Below are positions 24,990 to 34,086 of a DNA stretch of 64,000 nucleotides, in pieces; the stretch's first letter is position 1, and every line of letters begins with the position of its first letter. This DNA is from Roseibium marinum (GTDB lineage Bacteria > Pseudomonadota > Alphaproteobacteria > Rhizobiales > Stappiaceae). Location: positions 806,001-870,000 of the forward strand of contig NZ_PPCN01000001.1 in the NCBI RefSeq assembly GCF_002906165.1. The letters are read 5' to 3'. The notes under the pieces were generated by a model. That model made no database searches. It was given only the letters and a program-made list of their open reading frames with translations, and was not told where the DNA came from. The position numbers and the translations under genes were made by a program.

Positions 24990-26552
24990 CTATTTGTGGC
25001 GGATCACCAGGAGGGTGATGTCGTCATGCACTGTCTGGGTGGAGATATGGGCCTTGAGGTCGCCGAGTACGCCTTCAAGGACCCTGGACGCTTTGGGCGC
25101 ATGATGCTTGCGGACGCTGTCCACCAGCCGGTCCAGTCCGTAGAGTTGGCCGTCCGGGCTTTCGGCTTCGGTCACGCCGTCCGTATAGAGGATGATCATG
25201 TCGCCGGGACCGAAGGGCAGTTCCCTGGTTTTGATGAAGGGTTCGATATCCTCGTCAAGGCCGATCGGAAAGCCGAGATCGACCGTATCGACGATTTCGC
25301 AATGGCCGTTTTCCTTCAGGATGATCAGTTCTTCGTGCTGGCCGGACAGGGTGACCTTGTTTGCCTCGAAATCCAGAAAGGACAGGGTCAGGTGCTTGTC
25401 GGTTTTCGTGCGCTTGATGTTGCGGCAGACCGCGGTGTTGAGCGCGACGAGGAATTGCCTTGGATCGGACGGCCCGCGCTCCTGGAGCGCGACGGCGATG
25501 GATTGCACCATGAGCATCAGCACGCCGCTTTCCAGGCCGTGCCCGGTAACGTCGCCGATACCGATCTTGACCCGGTCATCGAGCTGCAGGACATCGTAGT
25601 AATCGCCGCCGACTTCATCGGCCGGCTCCATGAAGGCGGCGATTTCCAGTTCATGAATGCCGCCGAGTTCGTCCTTGGTCGGCAGGACCATCATCTGGAT
25701 CCGGCGGGCGACCTCGATCTCCGCCCCCAGGCGCAGGTTTTCCGAGGTGAGCTGCTCGTTCAGCTTGGCGATTTCCGTGTTCGCCTGTCCCAGGTTGATG
25801 TTCATCTTGTGGAAGCGGGTGGCCTGATGCCATTGCAGGCCGGTCACGGCCGCGCCGACCGCGCCCGCGCCGGCAAAATAAAGCAGCAGGAACTTGAAGG
25901 ACCACAGGTTCGCGGCAATCGGCTGGCTGATGGTGATGGCCTGAATGCCGCGCACATCGCCGAGCGTCCAGTCCGTCTTGGGACTTTGCGGATGGCTGTT
26001 GTGGCAGGAAACGCAGGCTTCCCCCATCATGACGGGGGAGGCGATCTGGATCTTCCGGTCGAAAAACGAACCCGCGTATCCGATGACGACGTCTTCCGGA
26101 TCCCGGCTCTTGCGGAAATCGGCGAGCGCGGTCTGTTCAAACGTACTGAGATCGTGGGACTGGCGTTCCTTGAAGGGCAGGTCCGAGACGAAGCGGTATT
26201 TCAGGTTGCCGGCATTGCCGCCGATCACCTCGCCCAGTTCGATGGACAGCGTTGCCGGGATCGGAATGCCGCCGGGCGTGTCGTGATATTCGTGCGTCGG
26301 CGTCACCGTGCCGGGATTGCTCAGAACGCGCGCCACGACATTTCGCGCGTAGTAGGTTCTGATCTTGCTGATCGCATGGTCCAGGTCCACGGCCTGTGAT
26401 TGCAGCGAAGCGTCCGATATGGCGCGCAGGTCCAGCCAGACGGCAACCGGAAGCAGCGCCAGTCCGGCGACGACCAGAAGCAGGAACACCGCGGGGCGCT
26501 CAATCAGCGTGAGCCAGAACCTGTCTACACGGCGGCGTTTGATCTGCTGCAT
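24990..26552 (-). CDS. Haem-sensor (Tll0287/DUF3365-like) SpoIIE-type serine phosphatase
   Basis: A 520-aa membrane signalling protein. Layout: membrane segment 21-41; periplasmic sensor of the Tll0287/DUF3365 kind at about 45-215, with a c-type haem motif C180-V-S-C183-H184; second membrane segment about 218-240; short coiled coil 250-285; PP2C-like SpoIIE phosphatase 290-520 with metal-binding 'EVGGDYYD' (313-320), 'IGDVTGHG' (332-339) and 'LYTDGVTEAESPDG'. It probably dephosphorylates an anti-anti-sigma or related regulator in response to redox or gas signals. ATG 26552 puts the signal-anchor helix near the start; residues from the longer frame look non-coding. Confidence 0.85.
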   Translation of the reverse strand: MQQIKRRRVDRFWLTLIERPAVFLLLVVAGLALLPVAVWLDLRAISDASLQSQAVDLDHAISKIRTYYARNVVARVLSNPGTVTPTHEYHDTPGGIPIPATLSIELGEVIGGNAGNLKYRFVSDLPFKERQSHDLSTFEQTALADFRKSRDPEDVVIGYAGSFFDRKIQIASPVMMGEACVSCHNSHPQSPKTDWTLGDVRGIQAITISQPIAANLWSFKFLLLYFAGAGAVGAAVTGLQWHQATRFHKMNINLGQANTEIAKLNEQLTSENLRLGAEIEVARRIQMMVLPTKDELGGIHELEIAAFMEPADEVGGDYYDVLQLDDRVKIGIGDVTGHGLESGVLMLMVQSIAVALQERGPSDPRQFLVALNTAVCRNIKRTKTDKHLTLSFLDFEANKVTLSGQHEELIILKENGHCEIVDTVDLGFPIGLDEDIEPFIKTRELPFGPGDMIILYTDGVTEAESPDGQLYGLDRLVDSVRKHHAPKASRVLEGVLGDLKAHISTQTVHDDITLLVIRHK

Positions 26553-26802
26553 CGGCGAACCTGAATTTTTCAACGGGACTTGATAGGTAGAAGTAACATG
26601 AATAGCGGCAGGACCTAAAGGAGCGCTGGTTGGTGTCGGGAATATGACGCCTGCCAACTCAAGGCGCGGGACTGGCGGCAAAAGTCAGACTTGTTTTGAA
26701 CGCGTTGAATTTGTCTGGTTCAACTTGTGTTCATATGAAATCATATGGAAGCGAAAAAGTTGACTCAATAAGGTCACAGCTCAGGAAACACCAAGAGGCG
26801 GC
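26553..26802. promoter_or_regulatory. Divergent promoter region with short repeats
   Basis: These 250 bp separate the phosphatase gene from the ACT-domain gene. GTTGAA (26704-26709) and TTCAAC (26719-26724) form an inverted repeat. TCATATGA at 26731-26738 is an 8-bp palindrome, repeated as TCATATGG at 26741-26748. These are operator-like candidates about 60-100 bp before the ACT-domain gene; no known regulator can be assigned. Confidence 0.35.
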
Positions 26803-27321
26803 ATGCAGACACATCTTGTTTTCACGGTCATAGCCCGGGACCGGCCGGGTCTTGTGGAGCGCGTGGCCGACATCATCGCAGGCATGGGCGGAAACTGGAT
26901 CGAAAGCTCCATGGCCCGCCTTGGCGGCGAATTCGCCGGCATTGTGCGCATCGGCATCGCCGGCGAGAGTTCGGATGAACTGGTTGCCAAACTGCGGGCG
27001 CTGTCAGCCGACGGCATCGACATCACGCTCCGTTCCGACCAGACCGGCGCGGATGTACCCCAGGGTGCGTTCGCCCATCTCGACCTGGTGTCCCAGGATC
27101 ATCCGGGCATCCTGCGCGATATTACCCGCGTCCTGAGCGAACAGGGCGTCAGCATCGAGCATCTGGAAACCGAAGTCGCGATCGGCTCCATGCAGGGCGA
27201 GGCCCTGTTCAAGGCCTCCGCCGATCTGCGTCTGCCCGCGGGGCTGGAGCCGGCGGACCTGAGCGAAGCGCTGCAGGAGACCGCCGCGGACCTGATGGCC
27301 GATGTCAAACTGATCGACTGA
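26803..27321 (+). CDS. GcvR-like double ACT-domain regulator
   Basis: A 172-aa protein made of two ACT domains (about 4-80 and 92-168): 'LVFTVIARDRPGLVERVADIIAGMGGNW' and 'HLDLVSQDHPGILRDITRVLSEQGVSIEHLETEV'. This is the layout of glycine cleavage system repressor GcvR and related amino-acid-sensing proteins. It has no DNA-binding domain, so it should act through protein contacts, binding glycine or another amino acid at the ACT interfaces. A single gene with its own upstream region, convergent with the Hsp70 gene. Confidence 0.85.
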   Translation: MQTHLVFTVIARDRPGLVERVADIIAGMGGNWIESSMARLGGEFAGIVRIGIAGESSDELVAKLRALSADGIDITLRSDQTGADVPQGAFAHLDLVSQDHPGILRDITRVLSEQGVSIEHLETEVAIGSMQGEALFKASADLRLPAGLEPADLSEALQETAADLMADVKLID

Positions 27322-27377
27322 GATCCGGCGCCGGAAACGGCGACAGTCAAGCCATCGGGCCAGGAAAGTGAGTTTGA

Positions 27378-28670
27378 TTAAGCCGCGACCGCCCAGTCGG
27401 TGGCGTCTTCGCGCGCGCCGATCAGCGCCAGGCCGTTGGCGACGGACGTCAGCTCGTTGCCCCCGGAGGTTTTCTCCGCACCGAAGCGGTTGGCGAATTG
27501 CCGGCGGACCGCCGGGACGAAGGAAGTGCCGCCGGTCATGAACACCCGGTCGATATCCGTTTCCCGCAATCCGGCCCTTTTCAGGGCAACGTCCAGTGCA
27601 TTGTCCATCTTTTGAAGGTCCGGCGCGATCCAGCTCTCGAAGTCCCGACGCGTGACACTCGCCCTGAAATCCTTGCCAAGCGGCGCGAAGACGAGTTCCG
27701 TCTCGTCTTCAAAGGACAGCGCCGCCTTCGTCTCGGAGACGGACTTGTAGAGCGGATAACCCTGGTCTTCCTCGACAAGGTCGACGAAGAGTTCGATTTT
27801 CTCCGGTGCAAGGCACCAGCGCAGCAGCTTTTTCATTTCCCGGAAATCGTCGGACGTCTTGAAGATCGACAGAAGGTGCCAGCGGGCGAAATTGGAAAAC
27901 AGGTTCGGCGGGATTTCCAGCACCTTGCCCATGCTCTTGTACATGGATCCCTTGCCCAGCCTCGGCAGGACCACATTGTCGATGATGCGGTAGTCGAACG
28001 TGTCGCCGGCAATGCCTATGCCGCCGCGGCCGAGCGGCGTGGCCGACAGATGACCGGCATGGGTATGAAAGCGCATCAGGGAATAGTCGGTCGTGCCGCC
28101 GCCGAGATCGGCGACCAGGATCGTGGTGTCTTTGTCCAGCGATTGCGCATAGGAGAAGGCCGCCCCGACGGGTTCCATCACGAAGAGGATGTCCTCAAAA
28201 CCGAGTTTGCGGAACGCCGAGCGGTAGCGCGCCATGGCAAGCGCCTCGTTCGGATTATATCCGGCAAATTCCACCGGCCGCCCGACGACCAGCCGCACCG
28301 AAGACGGCTCGACGGCTGTGCCGGCCCGCTCGAAAGCACACCTCAGGAAGGTCGCCATCAGGTCTTCGAACTCGAATCTGCTGCCATAGATGCCGGTGCC
28401 CTTGAACGCTGCACTGGCCGCGAAGGTTTTCAGCGACTGAATGAAACGCACATCGCCGTAACTTTCCAGGAACTGCCGGATCGCCCATGGCCCCACCTCC
28501 GGATGCGGCCGTTTCGCCGGCCCCATGTCCAGAAAGCTCAGCACCGTCGGCAACGACGCAAACGCCTCCTCCCCGTCCCGAAACCCCATGGCCCGCGTCC
28601 CCGCCACCCCGTCCGCCGAGACCGCAACGGTGTTCGAGGTTCCAAAATCAAGGCCGATGGTGCGGGTCAT
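27378..28670 (-). CDS. Hsp70-family ATPase (YegD-like)
   Basis: A 430-aa cytoplasmic actin/Hsp70-fold ATPase. Phosphate 1 'GLDFGTSNTVAVS' (5-17), 'LVVGRPVEFAG', phosphate 2 'LVADLGGGTTDYSLM' and adenosine motif 'VFMTGGTSFVPAVRRQF' are all present. It stops after the nucleotide-binding part and lacks the peptide-binding beta domain of DnaK, as in YegD-like proteins; the client is unknown. ATG 28670 opens the family motif directly; the longer frame adds an Arg/Pro-rich leader. It marks the last ordinary chromosomal gene before the capsule island. Confidence 0.88.
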   Translation of the reverse strand: MTRTIGLDFGTSNTVAVSADGVAGTRAMGFRDGEEAFASLPTVLSFLDMGPAKRPHPEVGPWAIRQFLESYGDVRFIQSLKTFAASAAFKGTGIYGSRFEFEDLMATFLRCAFERAGTAVEPSSVRLVVGRPVEFAGYNPNEALAMARYRSAFRKLGFEDILFVMEPVGAAFSYAQSLDKDTTILVADLGGGTTDYSLMRFHTHAGHLSATPLGRGGIGIAGDTFDYRIIDNVVLPRLGKGSMYKSMGKVLEIPPNLFSNFARWHLLSIFKTSDDFREMKKLLRWCLAPEKIELFVDLVEEDQGYPLYKSVSETKAALSFEDETELVFAPLGKDFRASVTRRDFESWIAPDLQKMDNALDVALKRAGLRETDIDRVFMTGGTSFVPAVRRQFANRFGAEKTSGGNELTSVANGLALIGAREDATDWAVAA

Positions 28671-29074
28671 GGCAGCTATCCTCTGTAAAAAAACAGGTCG
28701 CCGGACATCGCCCGTGAAGGGACGGGCCCGGCAGAGAAAAAGTCTCGGTCTACGGAATGGCCGTGCGGGATACGCGGGATTGGGGGCAAAGGCAAGGGGA
28801 GAGGGCAATCATGGCGTACAAACGTGGGTTTTGTCAGCCGGATGACGGCGAGTTTTTTGCCTCCAGCAAAAGAAATGATCCCCGGATGAGCGATTATGCC
28901 CACGCAGGCCAAAGTTTGCCCGATGTTGTCTTTGAAGCCGCTTCTGTGCTAGTTCAGCCGCAGGCTTGGCAGGATATCGAACGAACCTGATATCTGGCGC
29001 GGCACTCATTATATTCACCGTCTGTTTTGAAAAGCGGGTCACCGTGGATTACATCGCAAGAACCTGATCCAGCC
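28671..29074. other. Intergenic region at the left border of the capsule island
   Basis: These 404 bp lie between the Hsp70-like gene and kpsM, reading away from each other, and must contain the capsule export promoter. Base composition becomes more AT-rich after about 28820. The short frames here (for example plus strand 28757-28990) lack a ribosome site and family similarity, so I do not call them. No integrase, tRNA or repeat is visible at this border. Confidence 0.4.
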
Positions 29075-29872
29075 ATGGCGCAAATATATTCCGACCCGTT
29101 GCACAAGAGCCTGAAGCGGCAATTCGCCATCGTCTTCGCGCTCGTTGTTCGAGAAATGACCACCCGCTACGGCAACAAGTTCGGCGGTTATCTGTGGGCC
29201 ATTCTGGATCCAGTGCTTACTATCTTTATTCTGACGGCAGTCTTTTCTACAATCGCAAGGGTTCCACCTCTTGGAAGAAGTTTCACGCTATTCTTCACGA
29301 CAGGTTATGCGTTGTTCTACATGTACAGATCGACTTCCGAGCAGGTTGGTTCTGCAGTAGAGGCAAATAGAGCGCTTTTGAACTATCCAGTTGTACGGCC
29401 TTACGACGCGATTATTGGGCGAGTTCTGCTGCAAGTGGCGACACTCTTTGTGGTGAACTTGCTTCTGTTCGGAGGGCTTTATTTTGTAGTGCCGTTTGAA
29501 AAGATGGATATCGGCCCTATTCTGCTAGCCTCACTGATCGCAATCGTGCTGGGGGCAGGCGTCGGCGCCGCCAATATCGTCTGGTTTCACCTGAGCAGCA
29601 CCTATCAGCAAGTCTGGGGAATCATCAATCGGCCTGCCTTCATGGTGTCGGGGGTGTTTTTTCTGCCCGAATCTGTCCCGCACCCCTTCCAGAATTATCT
29701 GCTCTGGAATCCACTCGTTCATATCGTCGGGTTGTTTCGCACCGGTTTCTATCCGACTTACCGTGCGGAGTATATCAACATGCCCTACATCGTTGGCCTT
29801 GCCATCTTTTCGATCGTTTTTGGTTTTTTTCTAGTGTGGCTTTATGACGCCCAGCTGCGGGAACCGAAATGA
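29075..29872 (+). CDS. kpsM: ABC-2 type polysaccharide exporter permease (KpsM-like)
   Basis: A 265-aa inner-membrane permease with six hydrophobic segments. The amphipathic N-terminus 'QFAIVFALVVREMTTRYGNKFGGYLWAILDP' and the 'ALFYMYRSTSEQVGSAVEANRALLNYPVVRPYDAIIGR' loop are typical for KpsM/Wzm exporters of group 2/3 capsules. With KpsT it moves the finished, lipid-linked polymer across the inner membrane. I use ATG 29075; an in-frame TTG at 29027 would add 16 unconserved residues. The stop overlaps the kpsT start (ATGA). Confidence 0.93.
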   Translation: MAQIYSDPLHKSLKRQFAIVFALVVREMTTRYGNKFGGYLWAILDPVLTIFILTAVFSTIARVPPLGRSFTLFFTTGYALFYMYRSTSEQVGSAVEANRALLNYPVVRPYDAIIGRVLLQVATLFVVNLLLFGGLYFVVPFEKMDIGPILLASLIAIVLGAGVGAANIVWFHLSSTYQQVWGIINRPAFMVSGVFFLPESVPHPFQNYLLWNPLVHIVGLFRTGFYPTYRAEYINMPYIVGLAIFSIVFGFFLVWLYDAQLREPK

Positions 29873-30528
29873 TCCGGCTCGACCATATGACGAAGATTTT
29901 TCGGCTCAAGGGCGAAACGCGCTACATAGCCAAGGACGTTTCCTTCACAGTTCCCAGAGGAGACAGCATCGGCCTTCTCGGCCGCAATGGCGCGGGTAAG
30001 TCCACGCTGCTGAGATTGATAGCCGGAACGATAAAACCGACCTCGGGAAAGATCATCCGTCTCGCCAATGTGTCCTTTCCTCTCGGCTTCCAGGGCAGCT
30101 TCAACGGATCTCTGACCGGTGAGCAGAATGTGCGCTTCGTCGCACGGATCTATGGTCACGACACCGAGGAGCTGGTGGATTATGTTCAGGATTTTGCTGA
30201 GCTTGGGAGATCCTATTACATGCCGGTGAAGAGCTATTCGTCGGGAATGAAGGCGCGGCTTGCATTTGGCGTTAGTATGGGCATCGATTTTGATTATTAC
30301 CTGGTTGATGAGATTACCGCAGTCGGTGACTCGAATTTCAAGAAAAAATGCAAACGCGTTTTTGAAGAAAAACTCCAGAATTCCGACATCATCATGGTGT
30401 CCCATTCCAATAGTGCATTGAAGGACTACTGCACGACGGGAATTGTGTTAGAAGATGGTTCGTTAACGTATTTCGCCAACATTGATGATGCCATCAAGAT
30501 GCATGATGAGAATATGGCGCGCCGCTAG
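29869..30528 (+). CDS. kpsT: ABC exporter ATP-binding subunit (KpsT-like)
   Basis: A 219-aa ATPase powering capsule export. Walker A GLLGRNGAGKST (35-46), signature 'YSSGMKARLAFG' (123-134), Walker B 'YYLVDEITAVGD' (143-154) and the switch His in 'MVSHS'. It lacks the C-terminal carbohydrate-binding extension of Wzt proteins, as expected for KpsT. The 'SYSSGMKARLAF' signature is characteristic of polysaccharide exporters. Coupled to kpsM by ATGA; kpsE follows after 32 bp. Confidence 0.94.
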   Translation: MIRLDHMTKIFRLKGETRYIAKDVSFTVPRGDSIGLLGRNGAGKSTLLRLIAGTIKPTSGKIIRLANVSFPLGFQGSFNGSLTGEQNVRFVARIYGHDTEELVDYVQDFAELGRSYYMPVKSYSSGMKARLAFGVSMGIDFDYYLVDEITAVGDSNFKKKCKRVFEEKLQNSDIIMVSHSNSALKDYCTTGIVLEDGSLTYFANIDDAIKMHDENMARR

Positions 30529-30560
30529 ATCGGTCACCTTCGTTCCAAGGTTTGAACAAA

Positions 30561-31886
30561 ATGTCTTCAGAAAACAAATTACCTGAGACAGAGGTCCAGG
30601 CTGATCCAAAGGGGGCTGCTTTCGCGCTTCCGGCCAAGAAGGGCGGCTCCGTGGCGAAAACCTCCAGTCGTGATGGAAAGCTTGTTACTCGCCTCAAGAA
30701 GTCTGGCCTCGACCCACAGAAGCTACTCGATCTCGCGCTTCCTGGCACGACCGCCAAATCGGTGGCGAAAACCCGGCACCGGCTTATTCTGATCGGTTTC
30801 TTTTTGTTTGTAGCGCTGCCCTCGGCCTTGTTTTCGGCCTATATGTTCTTTTGGGCAAGCGATCAGTATCACAGCACCGCCGCCTTCGCGGTGCGTAGTT
30901 CTGAGTCGGTGGCTGCCACGGAAATCCTTGGAATGGTGATGGGCGGGGGGGGATCTGAGTCCACGACCTCCAACAGTTACATTGTCACGGACTATATCCA
31001 GAGCCAGGCGATCCTGGAGGACCTGTCCAAGGACGTTGACCTGCAGGCGATCTTCAACCGTGAAGGCGCCGACCCGTTGTTTTCGATGGGCACTGACCTT
31101 CCGATTGAGACGCAATTGGACTACTGGAACAAGATGGTCGATGTCAGTTTTGACGCGACTTCCAGCGTGATTTATCTCGAGGTACGCTCGTTCCGGCCGG
31201 AGGATTCGGTAAAGATTGCCGAGGCGGTGCTTGAGCGTAGTGAGGTCCTGGTCAACAAGTTGTCTGAAGCGAACCGGCGGCAGACTGTCCGCTATGCCGA
31301 GGAAGCCGTCGCCCGGGCTGAAGCGCGGCTCAAGGCCATCCGCAAGCAGATGCTGGCTTATCGACAGGAAACTCAGGAAGTCGATCCGGAAGCGAATGCG
31401 GAAATCGCTGCTGAAATGATTGCCGAACTGGACAGCGAGCGGGCGAGCCGCGAGGCCGAAAAGGCAACTCTCATGGGATACCTGGATGAAGAATCCCCGC
31501 GCATCCGAATGCTGGATCAGCAGATCGCTGCACTGGAAGGCGAGATTGCCACGGTGCGTCAGCGTCTCGGTTCAGGCAGTGCGTCCGTAGACGAAACTGG
31601 CGATCGCCGCGACAACCTGTCGCTGAGGCTGGCCGACTATTCCGATCTGGCGGTGGAAGAGGAATTCGCGCAGCAACTCTATGTCACTTCTCTGGCGAGC
31701 CTGGAAAAAGCGCGTCAGGAAGCCGACAACAAGAGTCTTTATCTGGCGACCTTCATTCAGCCGACCTTGTCCGAACAAGCGCAGTATCCGGGCAGGTTCC
31801 TCTATTCCCTCGCTGTATTCCTGATGCTGGCCGGGCTCTGGTCCGTTGCCGTTCTACTCTACTACAATGTTCGGGACAGGACCTGA
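30561..31886 (+). CDS. kpsE: Capsule export inner-membrane co-polymerase (KpsE/CtrB/BexC-like)
   Basis: A 441-aa PCP-3 protein linking the exporter to the outer-membrane channel. A long polar Lys-rich cytoplasmic N-terminus, first membrane segment at about 75-97, a periplasmic domain with strong coiled coil (about 225-385), and a second membrane segment near 408-432. 'SDQYHSTAAFAVRS' after the first helix is typical of the KpsE/CtrB family. I use ATG 30561, with AAGG 10 nt upstream; TTG 30552 is an alternative. No KpsD/CtrA outer-membrane partner is in the window. Confidence 0.9.
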   Translation: MSSENKLPETEVQADPKGAAFALPAKKGGSVAKTSSRDGKLVTRLKKSGLDPQKLLDLALPGTTAKSVAKTRHRLILIGFFLFVALPSALFSAYMFFWASDQYHSTAAFAVRSSESVAATEILGMVMGGGGSESTTSNSYIVTDYIQSQAILEDLSKDVDLQAIFNREGADPLFSMGTDLPIETQLDYWNKMVDVSFDATSSVIYLEVRSFRPEDSVKIAEAVLERSEVLVNKLSEANRRQTVRYAEEAVARAEARLKAIRKQMLAYRQETQEVDPEANAEIAAEMIAELDSERASREAEKATLMGYLDEESPRIRMLDQQIAALEGEIATVRQRLGSGSASVDETGDRRDNLSLRLADYSDLAVEEEFAQQLYVTSLASLEKARQEADNKSLYLATFIQPTLSEQAQYPGRFLYSLAVFLMLAGLWSVAVLLYYNVRDRT

Positions 31887-31938
31887 CCGCTTGGCTGAGG
31901 CTGTCGAATACTATAATTCAGTATCGGGTTGAACGCGC

Positions 31939-32985
31939 ATGAGGATCGGTGTTGCCACATCCGGCTTATGGCGACTTCGGGGCGCGGTCGAGATGCTCGC
32001 AGGCTTTTCAGCCTGTCGGTTTCCACACTATGGGTTAGGCGTTGACGCAATCGCCGGATGGGGCCACAAGCCAACCTCTGCCAAAGCCCGGCAGTTGGCC
32101 CGCCGGCGATGCATTCCCTATGTTGCCTTTGAAGACGGCTTCCTGCGTTCCGTGCTGCCGGGAGATACGGAAAAGCCTTTAGGCATGGTCATGGACCGGA
32201 CCGGCATCTACTATGACGCTTCACAGCCGAGCGACATGGAAGCCTATATCAATCGGCGGCGGTCCGTTGGCAGTAGCCCTGAGGTCCGGGTGGCGATCGA
32301 ACAACTGCGCTGCAGCCGGCTGTCGAAATACAATAATGCGACGATCGACGATCTGTCCGGGCTTGGACTATTGTCTGCCGACAGGCGGGAACGGGTGCTG
32401 GTAATCGATCAGACCGCCGGGGATGCAGCAATTGTTGGCGCCGGCGCAGATTCGGAAAGCTTTGACATAATGCTCAGGACTGCTGCAGCGGAAAATCCAG
32501 CTGCGGAAATCCTGCTGCGCGTTCATCCCGAGACTATGCTTGGCCGCAAAGCGGGACATTTTGACAGCGACCGTCTCAAAAGTCTTGTGAATACTGATGC
32601 AACGCTGGAGCGCTGCCAAGCGGAAGGCCGGTTGCGGCTGATCCCAGAGCCGGTTAATCCATGGGCGCTGCTGGAGGGATGCGCGAAGGTATATTGCGTC
32701 TCCAGCCAGTTGGGCTTCGAGGCCGTACTTGCCGGCTGTGAAGTCCACTGTTTTGGCATGCCTTTCTATGGCGGGTGGGGGATCACACGAGATCGTAGAG
32801 TTCCGGCACCGCCGCGACGGGGGATCGCAACCGTCGAGGCAGTGTTTGCCGGCGCCTATCTCGATTACAGTTTTTACGTAGATCATGCGGCCAAGTCGTT
32901 TCTGGATTTTTGTGAAGTCATCGACTTTCTGTCACTAAGTCGAAATAGTTTGCTCTCCGTCACCAGTCTAGGTGGCGGCAATTGA
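31939..32985 (+). CDS. Single-module KpsC-like beta-Kdo transferase
   Basis: A 348-aa protein matching one of the two repeated halves of KpsC, the enzyme that adds the poly-Kdo linker between phosphatidylglycerol and the capsule polymer. Marks: 'GWGHKPTSAKARQLA' (40-54), 'FEDGFLRS' (64-71), 'DRTGIYYDASQPSDME' (86-101), 'LLRVHPE', and 'SQLGFEAVLAG...FGMPFYGGWGITRDR'. KpsC proper is about 670 aa with two catalytic modules. Here only one is present, and no KpsS gene is seen, so the linker may be shorter or the other enzymes lie elsewhere. It follows kpsE by 52 bp. Confidence 0.85.
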   Translation: MRIGVATSGLWRLRGAVEMLAGFSACRFPHYGLGVDAIAGWGHKPTSAKARQLARRRCIPYVAFEDGFLRSVLPGDTEKPLGMVMDRTGIYYDASQPSDMEAYINRRRSVGSSPEVRVAIEQLRCSRLSKYNNATIDDLSGLGLLSADRRERVLVIDQTAGDAAIVGAGADSESFDIMLRTAAAENPAAEILLRVHPETMLGRKAGHFDSDRLKSLVNTDATLERCQAEGRLRLIPEPVNPWALLEGCAKVYCVSSQLGFEAVLAGCEVHCFGMPFYGGWGITRDRRVPAPPRRGIATVEAVFAGAYLDYSFYVDHAAKSFLDFCEVIDFLSLSRNSLLSVTSLGGGN

Positions 32986-33155
32986 TTGCTTCGGCCGCAG
33001 CACGGGTTAGGCTACAATAAAAGTTTGGCTCTGGCCTTGTCCTACTAGGAGGGATGTGGGAATAGAGCGTCGAAGGAGGCTCGGCGCGGTAGACGAAGCC
33101 TGCCTTGCGTTTTTCAGGCCAGCTACGGTTCAGGTTCGGCTAAGAAGGTATAAAG

Positions 33156-34085
33156 ATGGTTGAAGTCAAGGTTATTGCAGAAATCGGTTGTAACCATAAG
33201 GGCGACATGGATATCGCCAAGGAACTGATCCAGGTTGCGAGCAAGATCTGCGGTGCGGATGTGGCCAAGTTTCAGAAAAGGCACAACCGCGAGCTTCTAA
33301 CAGCAGAAGAATACTCAACACCGCATCCAGTGCCGGAAAATGCCTATGGAGCAACCTATGGCGAGCACCGCGAGTATCTTGAATTATCCGTTGGCCAGCA
33401 CAAAGAATTGCAGGAAGAGTGCCGTCTTGCCGGCATCGATTATTCGACTTCTGTCTGGGACCTGACTTCGGCACAGGAGATCGTGTCTCTGAAACCAAAC
33501 CTGATAAAGCTCCCCTCGGCGACAAATCAGCATTTCGTTTTGCAGGAATATCTCTGCAAAAATTATGATGGCGAGATCCACGTTTCGACGGGCATGACCA
33601 CGCGCGATGAAATCGAGAAGGTCATTGCGTTCTACGAAAAACATGGTCGCGCCAAGGATCTTGTGGTCTATGCGTGCACCTCTGGCTACCCGGTTGCGTT
33701 CGAAGATCTCTGCCTGATGGAGATCAACACTCTTCAGGAAAAATACGGGGACCGCGTCAAGTCCATTGGTTTTTCTGGGCATCATCTCGGCATTTCCGCC
33801 GACGTCGCTGCGATGGCAATCGGCGCTGTGGGCTACGAGCGCTACGGCAAGGGCAAGTTCGAATATATCGAGCGCCACTTCACGCTCGACCGGACATGGA
33901 AGGGTACGGATCACGCCGCAAGCCTTGAACCGGACGGCCTGCGTCGTATGTGCCGTGACCTACGCAACGTCGCCAAGGCACTTGAGTACAAACAGTCGGA
34001 CCTGCTCGACGTCGAGCTTGTTCAGCGTGACAAGCTGAAGTGGCGCGAAGAAAAACACGGAGCAAATATCCGAGAAGTTTCCTGA
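33156..34085 (+). CDS. NeuB-family nonulosonate (sialic acid-like) synthase
   Basis: A 309-aa TIM-barrel enzyme that condenses phosphoenolpyruvate with a hexosamine (or its 6-phosphate) to a nine-carbon 2-keto acid. Marks: 'VIAEIGCNHKGDMDIAKELIQVA', 'AKFQKRHNRELLT', 'STSVWDLTSAQEI', 'KLPSATNQHF', 'VSTGMTTRDEIEKVI', 'YACTSGYP', 'IGFSGHHLGI', and 'IERHFTLDRTWKGTDHAASLEPDGL'. The usual C-terminal SAF (antifreeze-like) domain is absent, as in some 9-phosphate-forming or shorter synthases. A good AAGG site lies 8 nt before ATG. The product feeds the NeuA-HAD gene one base downstream. Confidence 0.9.
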   Translation: MVEVKVIAEIGCNHKGDMDIAKELIQVASKICGADVAKFQKRHNRELLTAEEYSTPHPVPENAYGATYGEHREYLELSVGQHKELQEECRLAGIDYSTSVWDLTSAQEIVSLKPNLIKLPSATNQHFVLQEYLCKNYDGEIHVSTGMTTRDEIEKVIAFYEKHGRAKDLVVYACTSGYPVAFEDLCLMEINTLQEKYGDRVKSIGFSGHHLGISADVAAMAIGAVGYERYGKGKFEYIERHFTLDRTWKGTDHAASLEPDGLRRMCRDLRNVAKALEYKQSDLLDVELVQRDKLKWREEKHGANIREVS

Positions 34086-34086
34086 G

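Noticed and set aside
24960-26399. 479-aa plus-strand ORF antisense to the SpoIIE phosphatase gene
   Set aside because: Asp/Arg/Gly-rich shadow frame; the opposite strand encodes clear sensor and phosphatase motifs.
28757-28990. 77-aa plus-strand ORF in the gap before kpsM
   Set aside because: No ribosome site, no recognisable motif and low-complexity composition; it overlaps an equally open minus-strand frame, so it is most likely chance.
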